From NCBI RefSeq assembly GCF_010614725.1, contig NZ_JAAEHL010000008.1, positions 1 through 64,000 of the forward strand: 64,000 nucleotides of DNA, in the 5' to 3' direction. Each line of letters opens with the position of its first letter. Position 1 is the stretch's first letter. Below the pieces are notes generated by a model, which was not told the origin of the DNA, did not search any database, and saw only the letters and a list, made by a program, of their open reading frames with translations. A program made the position numbers and the translations under genes. Source of the stretch: Flavobacterium ajazii (GTDB lineage: Bacteria; Bacteroidota; Bacteroidia; Flavobacteriales; Flavobacteriaceae). Shown in pieces: positions 19,345 through 29,403 of the stretch.

Positions 19345-22300
19345 TTAATTTTTCAAAGGTTGTTCAATCTCAACTTTCTTTATTATTTCTGTTCTTTGTT
19401 CTTGAGTAATATTTGTACTGTTATCTTTATTATTCATTAAATTAGGTTTATCACCACCAGTATGCTTCAATCCGCCAACGTGTCCATCTTCATGACTACC
19501 TGTTTTTGTAGCAGTTGGGTTACTTTTATCAGATATAATTGAGTTCCCATTTTTATCAAATTCAACATTATTAGGGACATTTACTTGAGTTTTATTTACC
19601 TGAGTATTACCATTTGCTGAAGTATATCCTTTTCCTCCTGGTTCACCTGCTTGACCATTTTCAACAGTTATAGCATCATTATATTCCCAAGTTATCGTTG
19701 CTTTTGGGTCATATACTACTTTTGCAGTAACGGTTTCTCCATTTTTTGTTTGTCCACTAAAACTATTTTCTGTGGAGCACATTCTTTCAGATACCATTTG
19801 ACTAACCTGTGCAGAAGTTGCATTGTTTGTATTATTAACTATATTTACGGTGTAAGTCAAAGTGATTGATTTTCCATCTTGAGAACGTTCAGAATATAGT
19901 TCTAGTCCTTCTAATTCTCTACCCAGTCCTAATTTGTTTTCTTGAAATGCATAAGGCGAATTATAAGCATATTGCTCTGCCAATGGGTCAATACACATAA
20001 ATCGTCCTATTGCATAATCATAATTTCTCCATTTAAAGCTGTCCCAGTTCAGTCCCAGCTCATCTTGACGCTCTTGACCTTGGTACTTATATTTCAAAGC
20101 AGGATTATTAGTTGATGTCACTACATTATTATCTTTGTGTTTCATCCCAAAAGGATAATAATTGTTTTCTTCAATAATCTCGTTATTAGGATTTACTTTT
20201 TTGATGCTAACATCATCAAACCAAACCGTTCCTCCTCCATTGTTGTCTATTCTTAAATTAATACTTGTAATATTAGATGGTACTGACACTTTTTTCTCTA
20301 GATATACCCATCTATTTATATTGTTAGATCTCACGTAATCAAAATTAGTATAATATCCTGTTTCTGCATTTGTTTTCATAAAGAAAAATATATCTGCAGA
20401 AGGGCCATTGCTATACACCCAACCAGAAAAAATATAATCTGTTGTTTCTGTATTGTTAATATTTATCCACGTATTACTATGCACATACAATTCGCCAGTA
20501 GTTAATTTCTCTATTTTTGCACTTATATTTCCAGAGTATTTTTTGCTTGTATCATAAGCCGTTACTGATGCCCCATATTGAGCGTTTAAACTATCCCAAT
20601 TACTGCTAGACTCAAAATCATCTTTATAAATTTCAGTAGCAGCACCCAATATCACCCCATCATTATTATTATCAGAATAACTCAATCGTACATTCCCTAA
20701 ATGGTCTTTGTATTGATAGATATAATTAAAATTTCCTGAATTGTATTCTACATATCCTTCGGGTTGTGGAAAAAACTTTAACACATTATCTTCGTATTGG
20801 AATCCGCTGGCATAGTCAGTCCTAACTCCGGGATTAACTTTTTTACTTTGTTTTACCCCAGTTGCATCATACACATAATCAATAGTACCGGTTGCCAATG
20901 TTACCTTAGTGGGAAGATTAAGATAGTTGTAAACGATATCTGTTATACCTTTATTTTTGTCCAATAGTAAATTTCCATTAGCATCATATTGATAATCATT
21001 ACCTAATTTATTACCGTCAAAAAAACCTTGATCTATATATTGAGTTGGACTATAAGGATCATTAACACTCATTAATTTATTTCCACTATCGTAGGAGTAC
21101 TTCAAATTATCCATAACGGTCCCAGGGGTCTGATAAGTTGAACTTACAACAGGCATGTTACGGATCATTTCCAAAATATTTCCATTACGGTCATATTGAT
21201 GAATATATTCTCCAAATTGATTATTAAATATTTCATTTTCAAAATATTTACCTTCTTTAAATCTATTCAGTGCATCATAGGAATAATTATATTGTTTTGA
21301 GTTGGAATTTAAATTATTTGTTTTCCACGATATACTACTAATATTTCCATTATATAATGGAATGCTGTTGAAAGTATCAAGTGATGAGTTTACTACTACA
21401 GTATTATAATATAATCCATAACCAAACAAATCTGTTCCTAGATTATTTGTATTATTAATACTTTTAAGCCATCCCCGAATATTATAAGCATAGTCAACGG
21501 TTTGTAATCCTTGTGCAAGTTTCCCTCCTACTTTTTTACTGATTAATTGCCCCAACTCATCATAGGTGTTTGCAACAATAATCTCCGGTGTTGCTGCTCC
21601 GTTTACAGCTTGTGTTTGTTTTAATAATCTTCCGGCCTGGTCATAGGTAAAAATATCTTCTACAGTAACAGTATTTATAACTGTGCCGTTAATAGCCGTT
21701 TTTTTAGTATGTGTCGAAAATGTTTTCTCTATTTTACCAATAAAATCCAATTTGCTTTGTAGAACATCTGTAGTAAATAAATAGTTGTTCGTTTTTGCAG
21801 TGTATATGGCACGTCCCTTTGCATCATAACCTGTAATTGTAGTAATCCAATAGGGAGCAATAGGATCTAGTATTCTGACTTTAGTTCCTGTTGACAGACC
21901 TTTCGTCAAATTTTGTGTATTAGCAGCATTATTGTAATTGATAATATCTATCCCTAAAACGCTTGAGGGAAGTGTCAATCCGTCTGCATCAAAACTATAA
22001 TTATCAAAGTAATTGATCGTATGTAATTCCAATATATTAGAATTTGGATATACATTGGTATCATTGGAGTAATAAATGGTGGTCCCTGCTATGGTTGTTG
22101 ATATTGCACTTTTTGTTACATATTGAGCAGTTATTGCATCAGCTGCAATCTGCATATCTGCTCTGGAACTATTACTGTTCATTACTCCGGTGTATGCTAC
22201 TCTTCCAAAAGCGTCATATTTGGTAAAAAGCCATTTGTTTTGCCCTTTTAGATTAGAATCCCTGGTCAAAATAGGCAGATCTAATTTATTATATACAATT

Positions 22301-23616
22301 TCTTCCCACTCTTTTCCCGGAAGTTTCTTTTCTATTAATCGATTGCGTCCATCATATTTGTATTGATAAATTAAATCAGAAAAGCTCGATCTGTCTAAAG
22401 AAGGGGGAGTATAATTGCCTTGGTATGGAGTGAGTTCATTAGAAAAATAATCTACATAATAGCCAGCTGAGTTTGGATATACCATTGCTCCGGTTGAACT
22501 AAAATACAAATCACCATCCTGAATGTATGCAGTACCTGCTAAAACAGGATTTCCTTGCGCATCGTTCATCATAATATTTGCCAAAGGCATATTAGGTAAA
22601 GTGGGTGTAAAATCTAAATCAATAATTTTTCCAGATTTCAATATTGATCCGGGAATAAAATCGTAAGCATACAGGTCTAATTGTATAGTATTTGAATGTA
22701 TATATACATTAATGTCACAATAGGTGTTGATTCCGTTTGTAAAAAAGTTGAAATTATAAGATTCATTATCGGCATAAAAAGAATAATTTTTTTCATATCC
22801 CTGTGTTATGGAATTATAAGTAAAGACTTTAGGAGGCAATACATAAGTCAGATTTCCATAATCATCGTATACATAATAAGTGTCAAGCCACTTTTCGGCA
22901 TTGAAAGTACGTTTTAAAACAATTCTGCCTTCCTTGTCTTTGAATTCTTCTGTTGTATGGTCGTTAGGATAAGTCTGGCTGGCCTGCCAGTTCTCGTCTT
23001 TGGTAATAACTTTGTATAATTGTGAAGGATCATAAATGCCATTATCTTCCAAATAAGGGTTTTCTGTATTGCCACTAATAAAAGAAACCCCAAAACGTCT
23101 CACCTGATCAGCATTGGTATTGGTTTGATAATCCAGTCTTATTTCATGACCATTTCCAAGTTTCCAGTCTTCACCAGGAGCTGCCTGTTTTAAGATCCTG
23201 TTAAGAGGTGAAGCTTCAAATTCTTTTTTAGAGAAGGGATTACTGGTGTTTTCGTATTTTGGAACGTTGTAGAATGTACCAACTTCTGTCAGTGCAGTAG
23301 TTTTGAAATTGAGTGAAGCGGCTGCCGTTGGAACATAAGGCAAATACTCTTTTTCCTGACGCCCAAAAGCATCATATTCAATAGGCGTAACAATATCTTT
23401 TCCTGAACCCGACTGTTGATGGGCTACTTGCTGTATAGGACGCCCCAAACCATCAAAATAGGTAATGTTTTGGTCGGCCTGTAAAGCAGTGGGATTTGTA
23501 ATACTAGTGGTTGATTCTACTTTATAAGTTGTCGTTTTTATATAGTTCTCTGTTTGGGTTTGGCTAAAAAGTAAAACAGGAAATAAGATAAATAGTAATA
23601 GACTTATATTTTTCAT
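19345..23616 (-). CDS. DUF6443-type Rhs protein with metzincin-like C-terminal tip
   Basis: A 1423-residue protein with signal peptide (about 1-18, LLFSQ). A DUF6443-like N-terminal domain follows (ITYFDGLGRPIQQVAHQ..EYDAFGRQEKEYLPY). Many YD/Rhs repeats come next (YDGRNRLIEKKLPGKEW, YDQAGRLLKQ, YDANGNLLLDK). The Rhs core is DHLGNVRLSY ... YPFGMKHK ... YKYQGQERQDELGLNW ... RFMCIDPLAEQYAYNSPYAF. About 140 residues resembling a carbohydrate-binding module (WVYLEKKVSVPSNITSINLRID) interrupt the core. The last ~183 residues are a distinct tip carrying HEDGHVGGLKH at 1375-1385, which fits the metzincin zinc signature HExxHxxGxxH, with a possible Met-turn NLMNN (Met 1394). It probably acts as a secreted peptidase toxin. 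Downstream lipoprotein: candidate immunity. Confidence 0.85.
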   Translation of the reverse strand: MKNISLLLFILFPVLLFSQTQTENYIKTTTYKVESTTSITNPTALQADQNITYFDGLGRPIQQVAHQQSGSGKDIVTPIEYDAFGRQEKEYLPYVPTAAASLNFKTTALTEVGTFYNVPKYENTSNPFSKKEFEASPLNRILKQAAPGEDWKLGNGHEIRLDYQTNTNADQVRRFGVSFISGNTENPYLEDNGIYDPSQLYKVITKDENWQASQTYPNDHTTEEFKDKEGRIVLKRTFNAEKWLDTYYVYDDYGNLTYVLPPKVFTYNSITQGYEKNYSFYADNESYNFNFFTNGINTYCDINVYIHSNTIQLDLYAYDFIPGSILKSGKIIDLDFTPTLPNMPLANIMMNDAQGNPVLAGTAYIQDGDLYFSSTGAMVYPNSAGYYVDYFSNELTPYQGNYTPPSLDRSSFSDLIYQYKYDGRNRLIEKKLPGKEWEEIVYNKLDLPILTRDSNLKGQNKWLFTKYDAFGRVAYTGVMNSNSSRADMQIAADAITAQYVTKSAISTTIAGTTIYYSNDTNVYPNSNILELHTINYFDNYSFDADGLTLPSSVLGIDIINYNNAANTQNLTKGLSTGTKVRILDPIAPYWITTITGYDAKGRAIYTAKTNNYLFTTDVLQSKLDFIGKIEKTFSTHTKKTAINGTVINTVTVEDIFTYDQAGRLLKQTQAVNGAATPEIIVANTYDELGQLISKKVGGKLAQGLQTVDYAYNIRGWLKSINNTNNLGTDLFGYGLYYNTVVVNSSLDTFNSIPLYNGNISSISWKTNNLNSNSKQYNYSYDALNRFKEGKYFENEIFNNQFGEYIHQYDRNGNILEMIRNMPVVSSTYQTPGTVMDNLKYSYDSGNKLMSVNDPYSPTQYIDQGFFDGNKLGNDYQYDANGNLLLDKNKGITDIVYNYLNLPTKVTLATGTIDYVYDATGVKQSKKVNPGVRTDYASGFQYEDNVLKFFPQPEGYVEYNSGNFNYIYQYKDHLGNVRLSYSDNNNDGVILGAATEIYKDDFESSSNWDSLNAQYGASVTAYDTSKKYSGNISAKIEKLTTGELYVHSNTWININNTETTDYIFSGWVYSNGPSADIFFFMKTNAETGYYTNFDYVRSNNINRWVYLEKKVSVPSNITSINLRIDNNGGGTVWFDDVSIKKVNPNNEIIEENNYYPFGMKHKDNNVVTSTNNPALKYKYQGQERQDELGLNWDSFKWRNYDYAIGRFMCIDPLAEQYAYNSPYAFQENKLGLGRELEGLELYSERSQDGKSITLTYTVNIVNNTNNATSAQVSQMVSERMCSTENSFSGQTKNGETVTAKVVYDPKATITWEYNDAITVENGQAGEPGGKGYTSANGNTQVNKTQVNVPNNVEFDKNGNSIISDKSNPTATKTGSHEDGHVGGLKHTGGDKPNLMNNKDNSTNITQEQRTEIIKKVEIEQPLKN

Positions 23617-23664
23617 ATTTCTTTTTGATTAGTTTATTGCAATGTTATTTATACTTAAATTGTA

Positions 23665-26600
23665 CTAATTGGTCGTTTCTGCAGCTCCGCTTACCGGAAA
23701 AGTGTTAATACCTGCTGTCTTATCTGAAAAGACATTAATTGTTGAGTCATATGAATAATAAGGATTAGAAGGAGGACAAAAAGAAACTGTGACATTTTTG
23801 CTTTGTCCCGGAGCTATAGTACCGTTGGTCCAGTTAACAGCAAACGGAGCTCCAACTTGTATTCCGGTAATGGTTAATATTGTATTTCCTGAATTTGTTA
23901 TAGTCATGGTTCTAAAGGAACAACCGTAGGGGTTGCCTGGCATGGCAAACATCCATCCAAAATTCAGATCACCTGAAATATTAATGATTTTAGATATTAC
24001 CCCACTTCCATTAACCGCAATCGTATTAAATCCTTGCGCATCTGATAAAACGGTTATAGTACCCGAATAACTTCCGGCTACTGATGGAGAAAATACAATT
24101 GTAATATCTACTGATTCGCCTGGCGCAAGAGTATTGGAACCATTAACAGTATAAGTGTAACCGGAAGGAACTGTTAATCCACTAATTGTAAAAGAAAGAC
24201 TACTGGAATTTGTAACTCTTATGTTTTTTGAAACAGAAGTTCCGTAAGGTACATTTTCGAAACTTAAATTATTGGTTGATAAGCTTATTCTTTTGACTTG
24301 TTTATAATTATATTTATAATCCTTTATAACTTTATTAAGGTTGTCCTTAACTAAGTCAAGCCTGCCAAAAATATCATAGTAATAATTTTTAGTGTTGTTA
24401 TTAGGAGAGCTTTCAGATAATATACCAATAGAGGGATTATAAGTATAAGAATACACCTGTGAGTCTGGTAATTCTTGCCTTAACTGATCTGTAACGGACT
24501 TAATATAAATATCATTATAACTTGTACTTAAAGAATTAAGAACTGTTATGCCCAGCAAAGTTTCTATCTGATTGTAAGTAGAGTTAACAATCTTAGCTAC
24601 AGGATAAGTTTTATTATATGCCCATAGATAACTGGTTGAAACACTACCTCTTGGTTGTATTTCTAATAGATTTCCTTTATCGTCATATCTTGGAAAAGAT
24701 ATTTTCTCTTTATATTTGCTATCTGATAAAAAACCTGATGTGTTAATAGTTGAAAAATTAAAACTGTTACTATTAATAAGGCTGTTAACTTCTAATTCCA
24801 AAATCTTTTCTAATTTTAAGTTTTCAAAATAATTTAGTTTTCCTCCTGTTATATATTCCACTCCTCCTTTTACTATAGAATTATTCACTTCTACAGGTAC
24901 ATTTACAATATTATTTATTTGCAATGCAGCAATATCATGAGCCTCATCTGTAGCGGGTATTGGGGCTAAAGGTACATTAGCATAATCAATAGGGTATTTA
25001 TATCTCGTTTTAATTTCATTCCCTTCAGAATTGATAACCGATGTAGTTCGGAGTAAATTACTACTAGAATCATAAGTATAGCTGGTACTGGTATTAGTTA
25101 ACGTACCATTTCGAAAATATTCTTCAATAGTCTGATTTTTTAAATACGGATAAAAAGTATATATAGGGAAACTTATCTGTTTATATCCACACACATATGC
25201 ATCAGTAACATCTTGATTTGACCTGACATAAGTGTTATATCTCGCCGGGTCATCGTTGTATTGATTTGAAACTTTTTTTAATAAAAACTTATCTGCTGCA
25301 TAGTATTTTGTATCTATTAGTTGTCCACGTTCCAAATCTAATTTACCAAAAAGTTTTTTGGGATTCGAGGTAATCAAATTGTAAACATTAGATTGAGCAA
25401 AGGGATTTTTATCTAAATAACCATTATCCTGATTTGTGTAGGAATATACAATATATCCTTCACTGGACTTTTCAGTTACCTGAGAATAGGTAATATGATT
25501 TCCGTTTGTGGTATTTAAATAATTTAAAGGATTACTGCTAAATTTATAAAATGGAAAGCTAGTTCCTGAGCTAATTAATTCTCCGGATTCATAATATAGA
25601 GGTTCTCCGGATAGAACACCACTTGAAAACAAACCTCCATTGATATAATCATTGGTATAAAAATATTCTTTAACCTGAGGAACAATAGAAAACGCGTCAT
25701 AAGTATCTATTTTTTTTATTCTTAAACCTCCTGCTATTTTATTTACGGATAATGTTTGCAAGGCTATATTAGGATTTTGTTTTACTAGTTTAGAGTAATT
25801 GTGAGGTTCAAATGTAAATTCGGAATATCCTCCTGTAGGATAAATTATTCTTTTGATAATTTCGGCATCCATCAAAGCCGGATTGGATTCTCTTGATTGA
25901 GAATAATCAGTCATCATATTGGGATTTTGGAATATAACAGTATTATCTCCATTTTGTTTATTTATAGTACCCCAATAATTAGTCCCGTTATAAAAACCCC
26001 AATGATCTTCCATCCCTGAATTATAAAGAGGGAGAAGTTTATCATTATACTCCATTCTATAAATCGATTCCGTTTGATTCCCTGATAATGATAAAAACTT
26101 TACAGCTTTGAGTTTAAGACGTTCCGTATTCTTCTCAATATATTCTAAAGCTATTTTTTTTGTTGTTTTGTTATTAGTTTTTACCTCTATACCATCGAGT
26201 TTATGATAACGCCATGAATAAGATGGTTTCATCATAAAATAATCATGATTCTCTGACTTAGATTTAAATACCCAATTTAGCTCATTGGATATTGACTTAG
26301 AAAAGCTACAGATTAGCCCATTGTCTGTTTCAATCTTGTCAAGGTAGGCACTTTTAATCAAATACTTGTTGTTTTGATTAATATCATGAGTAGAATGGTA
26401 AGCATCAACTCCACATTGCCGACCTCCTGATATTTCAAAATAAGTAGTTTGTTGAAAGCTAAAATCTGTGGTATAGTAAAACGTAACATGATTTCCTGAA
26501 GGCGAAATTATTTCTGACAAATGCCATGCTGAAGGTTGAATATAAGTTTCCCAGCCGTCATCAAGAGATGAATAGTCAGGCATATCAGGGGGATGCGTAC

Positions 26601-27378
26601 CAACATATGTAGGAAAAGATATAGTTGCAGGAAGGGAAAATTCTATAGCATTAGGCTGTCCTCCAAAAATATATTGAGTACCATCTCCGGTTGTCAAAAT
26701 AAATTTGGTGAAACTCCTAGGTAGAATTGCATTTCCTGAACCAAAATTAACGGAGTAATTAGTTTGCATTTCATGTACTACTTTCAGGTTCAAATTTTCT
26801 TTTGATTGTACAATCCATTTGCCCTCATGATTAAGCATGAATTTTCCAGAAATATTATTAACATTAAAACTAAACTCATCAGGAGATAAATCTCTACCTG
26901 ATAAAGTACTCCAATTATTAGCGTTTAATGTAGTGTATGAATCATAATAAGAAGCTGGTGTACCACAATAATCAGAGAGGTTCGTATATGTATTATAATA
27001 TATACAAACATTTTCATCAAATTTACCATTTGTATTTCTCCTTATAACTCCTCCTGCTTGTAAACTCCAGTTCAGTCCCACCCAGGTTGGATGCTGATCT
27101 GGTCTGCAACCTCCGGCATCATATTGTAAATAAATCGGTACATTAATCGAACCATTTTTAATTTCAGTTAATGGAATATTAATATTAGGGGCACCAGTAA
27201 ATAAAGAAACAGGAATATCTCCAAATTTTCCTAAACTAGCTGCATTAGGGCTTTGAATACTCGGTTCAGCTGCATAGTTAGGTGCGGGTGCTGGATTAGG
27301 AGCTTGTGAAAATATTTTTAGATTAATAAATAAAAGGGATACGGTAAAAAAAAATGACTTAGGTAATTTGTATTTCAT
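23665..27378 (-). CDS. Secreted YD-repeat partner of the Rhs protein with choice-of-anchor D domains
   Basis: A 1237-residue protein with signal peptide (about 1-25, ending IFSQ). The N-terminal part (AASLGKFGDIPVSLFTGAPN, INIPLTEI) is the kind of opening seen in large secreted Rhs/Tc-like proteins. The middle holds YD-like segments (YDDKGNLLEIQPRGSVSTSYLW, YYDIFGRLDLVKDNLNKVIK). The last ~200 residues are two Ig-like choice-of-anchor D / ASPM-HYDIN type domains (LSFENVPYGTSVSKNIRVTN; NISGDLNFG). It is followed after 48 bases by the DUF6443 Rhs gene, so the two are probably co-transcribed. In Bacteroidota such large partners often precede DUF6443 Rhs genes; a shell or delivery role is inference. 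No toxin tip is seen. Confidence 0.75.
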   Translation of the reverse strand: MKYKLPKSFFFTVSLLFINLKIFSQAPNPAPAPNYAAEPSIQSPNAASLGKFGDIPVSLFTGAPNINIPLTEIKNGSINVPIYLQYDAGGCRPDQHPTWVGLNWSLQAGGVIRRNTNGKFDENVCIYYNTYTNLSDYCGTPASYYDSYTTLNANNWSTLSGRDLSPDEFSFNVNNISGKFMLNHEGKWIVQSKENLNLKVVHEMQTNYSVNFGSGNAILPRSFTKFILTTGDGTQYIFGGQPNAIEFSLPATISFPTYVGTHPPDMPDYSSLDDGWETYIQPSAWHLSEIISPSGNHVTFYYTTDFSFQQTTYFEISGGRQCGVDAYHSTHDINQNNKYLIKSAYLDKIETDNGLICSFSKSISNELNWVFKSKSENHDYFMMKPSYSWRYHKLDGIEVKTNNKTTKKIALEYIEKNTERLKLKAVKFLSLSGNQTESIYRMEYNDKLLPLYNSGMEDHWGFYNGTNYWGTINKQNGDNTVIFQNPNMMTDYSQSRESNPALMDAEIIKRIIYPTGGYSEFTFEPHNYSKLVKQNPNIALQTLSVNKIAGGLRIKKIDTYDAFSIVPQVKEYFYTNDYINGGLFSSGVLSGEPLYYESGELISSGTSFPFYKFSSNPLNYLNTTNGNHITYSQVTEKSSEGYIVYSYTNQDNGYLDKNPFAQSNVYNLITSNPKKLFGKLDLERGQLIDTKYYAADKFLLKKVSNQYNDDPARYNTYVRSNQDVTDAYVCGYKQISFPIYTFYPYLKNQTIEEYFRNGTLTNTSTSYTYDSSSNLLRTTSVINSEGNEIKTRYKYPIDYANVPLAPIPATDEAHDIAALQINNIVNVPVEVNNSIVKGGVEYITGGKLNYFENLKLEKILELEVNSLINSNSFNFSTINTSGFLSDSKYKEKISFPRYDDKGNLLEIQPRGSVSTSYLWAYNKTYPVAKIVNSTYNQIETLLGITVLNSLSTSYNDIYIKSVTDQLRQELPDSQVYSYTYNPSIGILSESSPNNNTKNYYYDIFGRLDLVKDNLNKVIKDYKYNYKQVKRISLSTNNLSFENVPYGTSVSKNIRVTNSSSLSFTISGLTVPSGYTYTVNGSNTLAPGESVDITIVFSPSVAGSYSGTITVLSDAQGFNTIAVNGSGVISKIINISGDLNFGWMFAMPGNPYGCSFRTMTITNSGNTILTITGIQVGAPFAVNWTNGTIAPGQSKNVTVSFCPPSNPYYSYDSTINVFSDKTAGINTFPVSGAAETTN

Positions 27379-28082
27379 ATGGTTTTGGCTATGTTTCTTT
27401 TAATTGTTGGAAAATAATCAAACTGCAAAAAAGAATGTAAGATTTTATTTTGTAAAAGTAACAATTAGGATTGATTTTTAAAATTTATTTATTCTAAATA
27501 AAAAATAAAAACACTGTTGGAAAACTACTTTTTATGCTTGAAATGAAAGAAACTACCTTAATTTAAACTACTTATAGATTTTTAAAACATTAATAGTTGA
27601 ATATAAATTCTAATAAAAACCAAACTTTATCTTGAAAACAGATATACAAATATTGAATCAGACGAAAAGTTTAGTTTCTTAAACAGATATTAGAGTTTTG
27701 AAATATAAAATTTTAAAATACATAAGTAATAATTCTTTTAGTTATATAGTTAGAAAACATGAATTAAAAATTTACTCAATTAGGCAACAATTTTTATTAA
27801 TATTAAATAATTTCAGATAATAACATCAGTAAAATTAACATTTTCGAAATGGGATCTAAATATATAACATCTTACTCGTCCTCGTTTGTGAAAGACTCAG
27901 ATGCTAGATTATAAAGTGTGCCAACTTAAATTGAAAGTCAAAAGGTCGTGTTTGCAACCGATAAAATAAAGAAAGTCAATTCAATAAACGAATTAGTTTT
28001 TGTTTTGTAAGAAAAAAATGATTTCTGTATTCGGGTTCAAAATAGCATAGATTTACTATTATACTCATAATTAAAAACAAAA
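27379..28082. other. AT-rich intergenic region upstream of the Rhs locus
   Basis: About 700 bases with no convincing ORF, RNA gene or repeat. The upstream region of the Rhs operon (- strand) shows no clear TAnnTTTG box. Composition is even more AT-rich than the neighbours, as is common around horizontally acquired toxin loci. Confidence 0.5.
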
Positions 28083-28120
28083 AAAAATGCTTTTGACAAT
28101 TGTATGTCAAAAGCATTTTT
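28083..28120. terminator. Strong terminator downstream of bioB
   Basis: A perfect 16-bp stem (AAAAATGCTTTTGACA and its complement, 28105-28120) with a 6-base loop; A/T runs on both sides let it work in both directions. It ends the bioB transcript on the - strand. Confidence 0.9.
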
Positions 28121-28142
28121 ATTTATGGTTTGAGAAAAAATC

Positions 28143-29231
28143 TTAAACTTTTGATTTAATCGAATGTTCAACATTTCTTTCAATAGTATGTCCAGGTCTT
28201 GTCCATTTTGGTTTTTCGCCTAACGGAGCAAATTGAGAATCTGCTGCTTCAACTGTTTTAGGCTGAGAAATTTTGGTAAAAGGCTTTTGCGGAATCAATC
28301 CTAACATTTCAAACATTTTCATGTCTTCGTTTACATCCGGGTTAGGGGTTGTAAGTAATTTGTCTCCTGCAAAAATAGAATTTGCACCGGCAAAAAAGCA
28401 CATAGCCTGTCCTTCACGACTCATATTGGTTCTTCCTGCAGATAAACGAACCTGTGTGTCAGGTATTACGATTCTGGTAGTGGCTACCATACGAATCATC
28501 TCCCAGATTTCAACCGGTTTTTCATCTTCCATCGGAGTTCCTTCAACAGCAACCAAAGCATTAATTGGCACAGATTCCGGTTGTGGATTTAAGGTAGAAA
28601 GCGCTACAAGCATTCCGGCTCTGTCTTCGATACTTTCTCCCATTCCGATAATTCCGCCGCTGCAAACCGTAACATTGGTTTTACGAACATTTTCAATTGT
28701 TTCTAAACGGTCTTCAAAAGCACGTGTCGAAATAACATCTTTATAATAATCTTCAGAAGTATCTAAGTTGTGATTGTAAGCATACAAACCTGCTTCAGCA
28801 AGACGCTGCGCCTGATTTTCTGTAATCATACCCAAAGTACAGCAAACTTCCATATCCAGTTTGTTGATGGTACGAACCATTTCCAACACCTGATCAAATT
28901 CCTCACCATCTTTTACGTTTCTCCAGGCAGCTCCCATACAAACGCGTGATGATCCGCTTGATTTTGCACGCAAAGCCTGAGCTTTAACCTGACTTACACT
29001 CATTAGATCATTTCCTTCAACACCAGTATTGTAACGGGCAGCCTGAGGGCAATAACCACAGTCTTCAGGACAGCCACCGGTTTTGATTGATAATAATGTA
29101 GAAACCTGAACTACATTTGGGTCATGTTTCTGTCTGTGAATTGTCGCTGCTTCGTATAGCAGGTCCATTATAGGTTTGTTATATATGGCGATTATTTCGT
29201 CTTTGGTCCAGTTGTGTTTTTTAATGCTCAT
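28143..29231 (-). CDS. bioB: Biotin synthase
   Basis: A 362-residue radical SAM enzyme that inserts sulfur into dethiobiotin to form biotin, the last step of biotin synthesis. The 4Fe-4S/SAM motif CxxxCxxC is at C54, C58 and C61 (GGCPEDCGYCPQAARY). Other family motifs are visible: YNHNLDTSEDYY, CSGGIIGMGE, and the Arg-containing RLSAGR near 262 that ligates the 2Fe-2S cluster. Length is slightly above the usual ~330-350. It stands alone with its own promoter and terminator; other bio genes are not in the window. Confidence 0.97.
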   Translation of the reverse strand: MSIKKHNWTKDEIIAIYNKPIMDLLYEAATIHRQKHDPNVVQVSTLLSIKTGGCPEDCGYCPQAARYNTGVEGNDLMSVSQVKAQALRAKSSGSSRVCMGAAWRNVKDGEEFDQVLEMVRTINKLDMEVCCTLGMITENQAQRLAEAGLYAYNHNLDTSEDYYKDVISTRAFEDRLETIENVRKTNVTVCSGGIIGMGESIEDRAGMLVALSTLNPQPESVPINALVAVEGTPMEDEKPVEIWEMIRMVATTRIVIPDTQVRLSAGRTNMSREGQAMCFFAGANSIFAGDKLLTTPNPDVNEDMKMFEMLGLIPQKPFTKISQPKTVEAADSQFAPLGEKPKWTRPGHTIERNVEHSIKSKV

Positions 29232-29253
29232 TGATACATTGTTTTTGATGCTC

Positions 29254-29284
29254 CAAAAGTAGTTAAATTGTTCTAATCAACCAA
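29254..29284 (-). promoter_or_regulatory. bioB promoter
   Basis: On the - strand, TTG (29282-29284), 20 bases, then TACTTTTG (29254-29261) match the Bacteroidota consensus TTG-N17-23-TAnnTTTG. This predicts a leader of roughly 15-20 bases before bioB. Confidence 0.6.
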
Positions 29285-29331
29285 TGTTGAACTCCTTTAA
29301 TGAATATTTGACAGATAATTTCAAAAAGAAA

Positions 29332-29375
29332 CGCTTTAAAATCATAGAATTATATTTTTTTATGATTTTAAAGCG
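29332..29375 (-). terminator. Hairpin terminator after the 145-residue membrane protein gene
   Basis: A perfect 15-bp inverted repeat, CGCTTTAAAATCATA (29332-29346) and its complement (29361-29375), followed on the - strand by a T-rich stretch. Confidence 0.65.
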
Positions 29376-29403
29376 CTTAAATAATAGCTTTTTTTCTGAA
29401 AAT

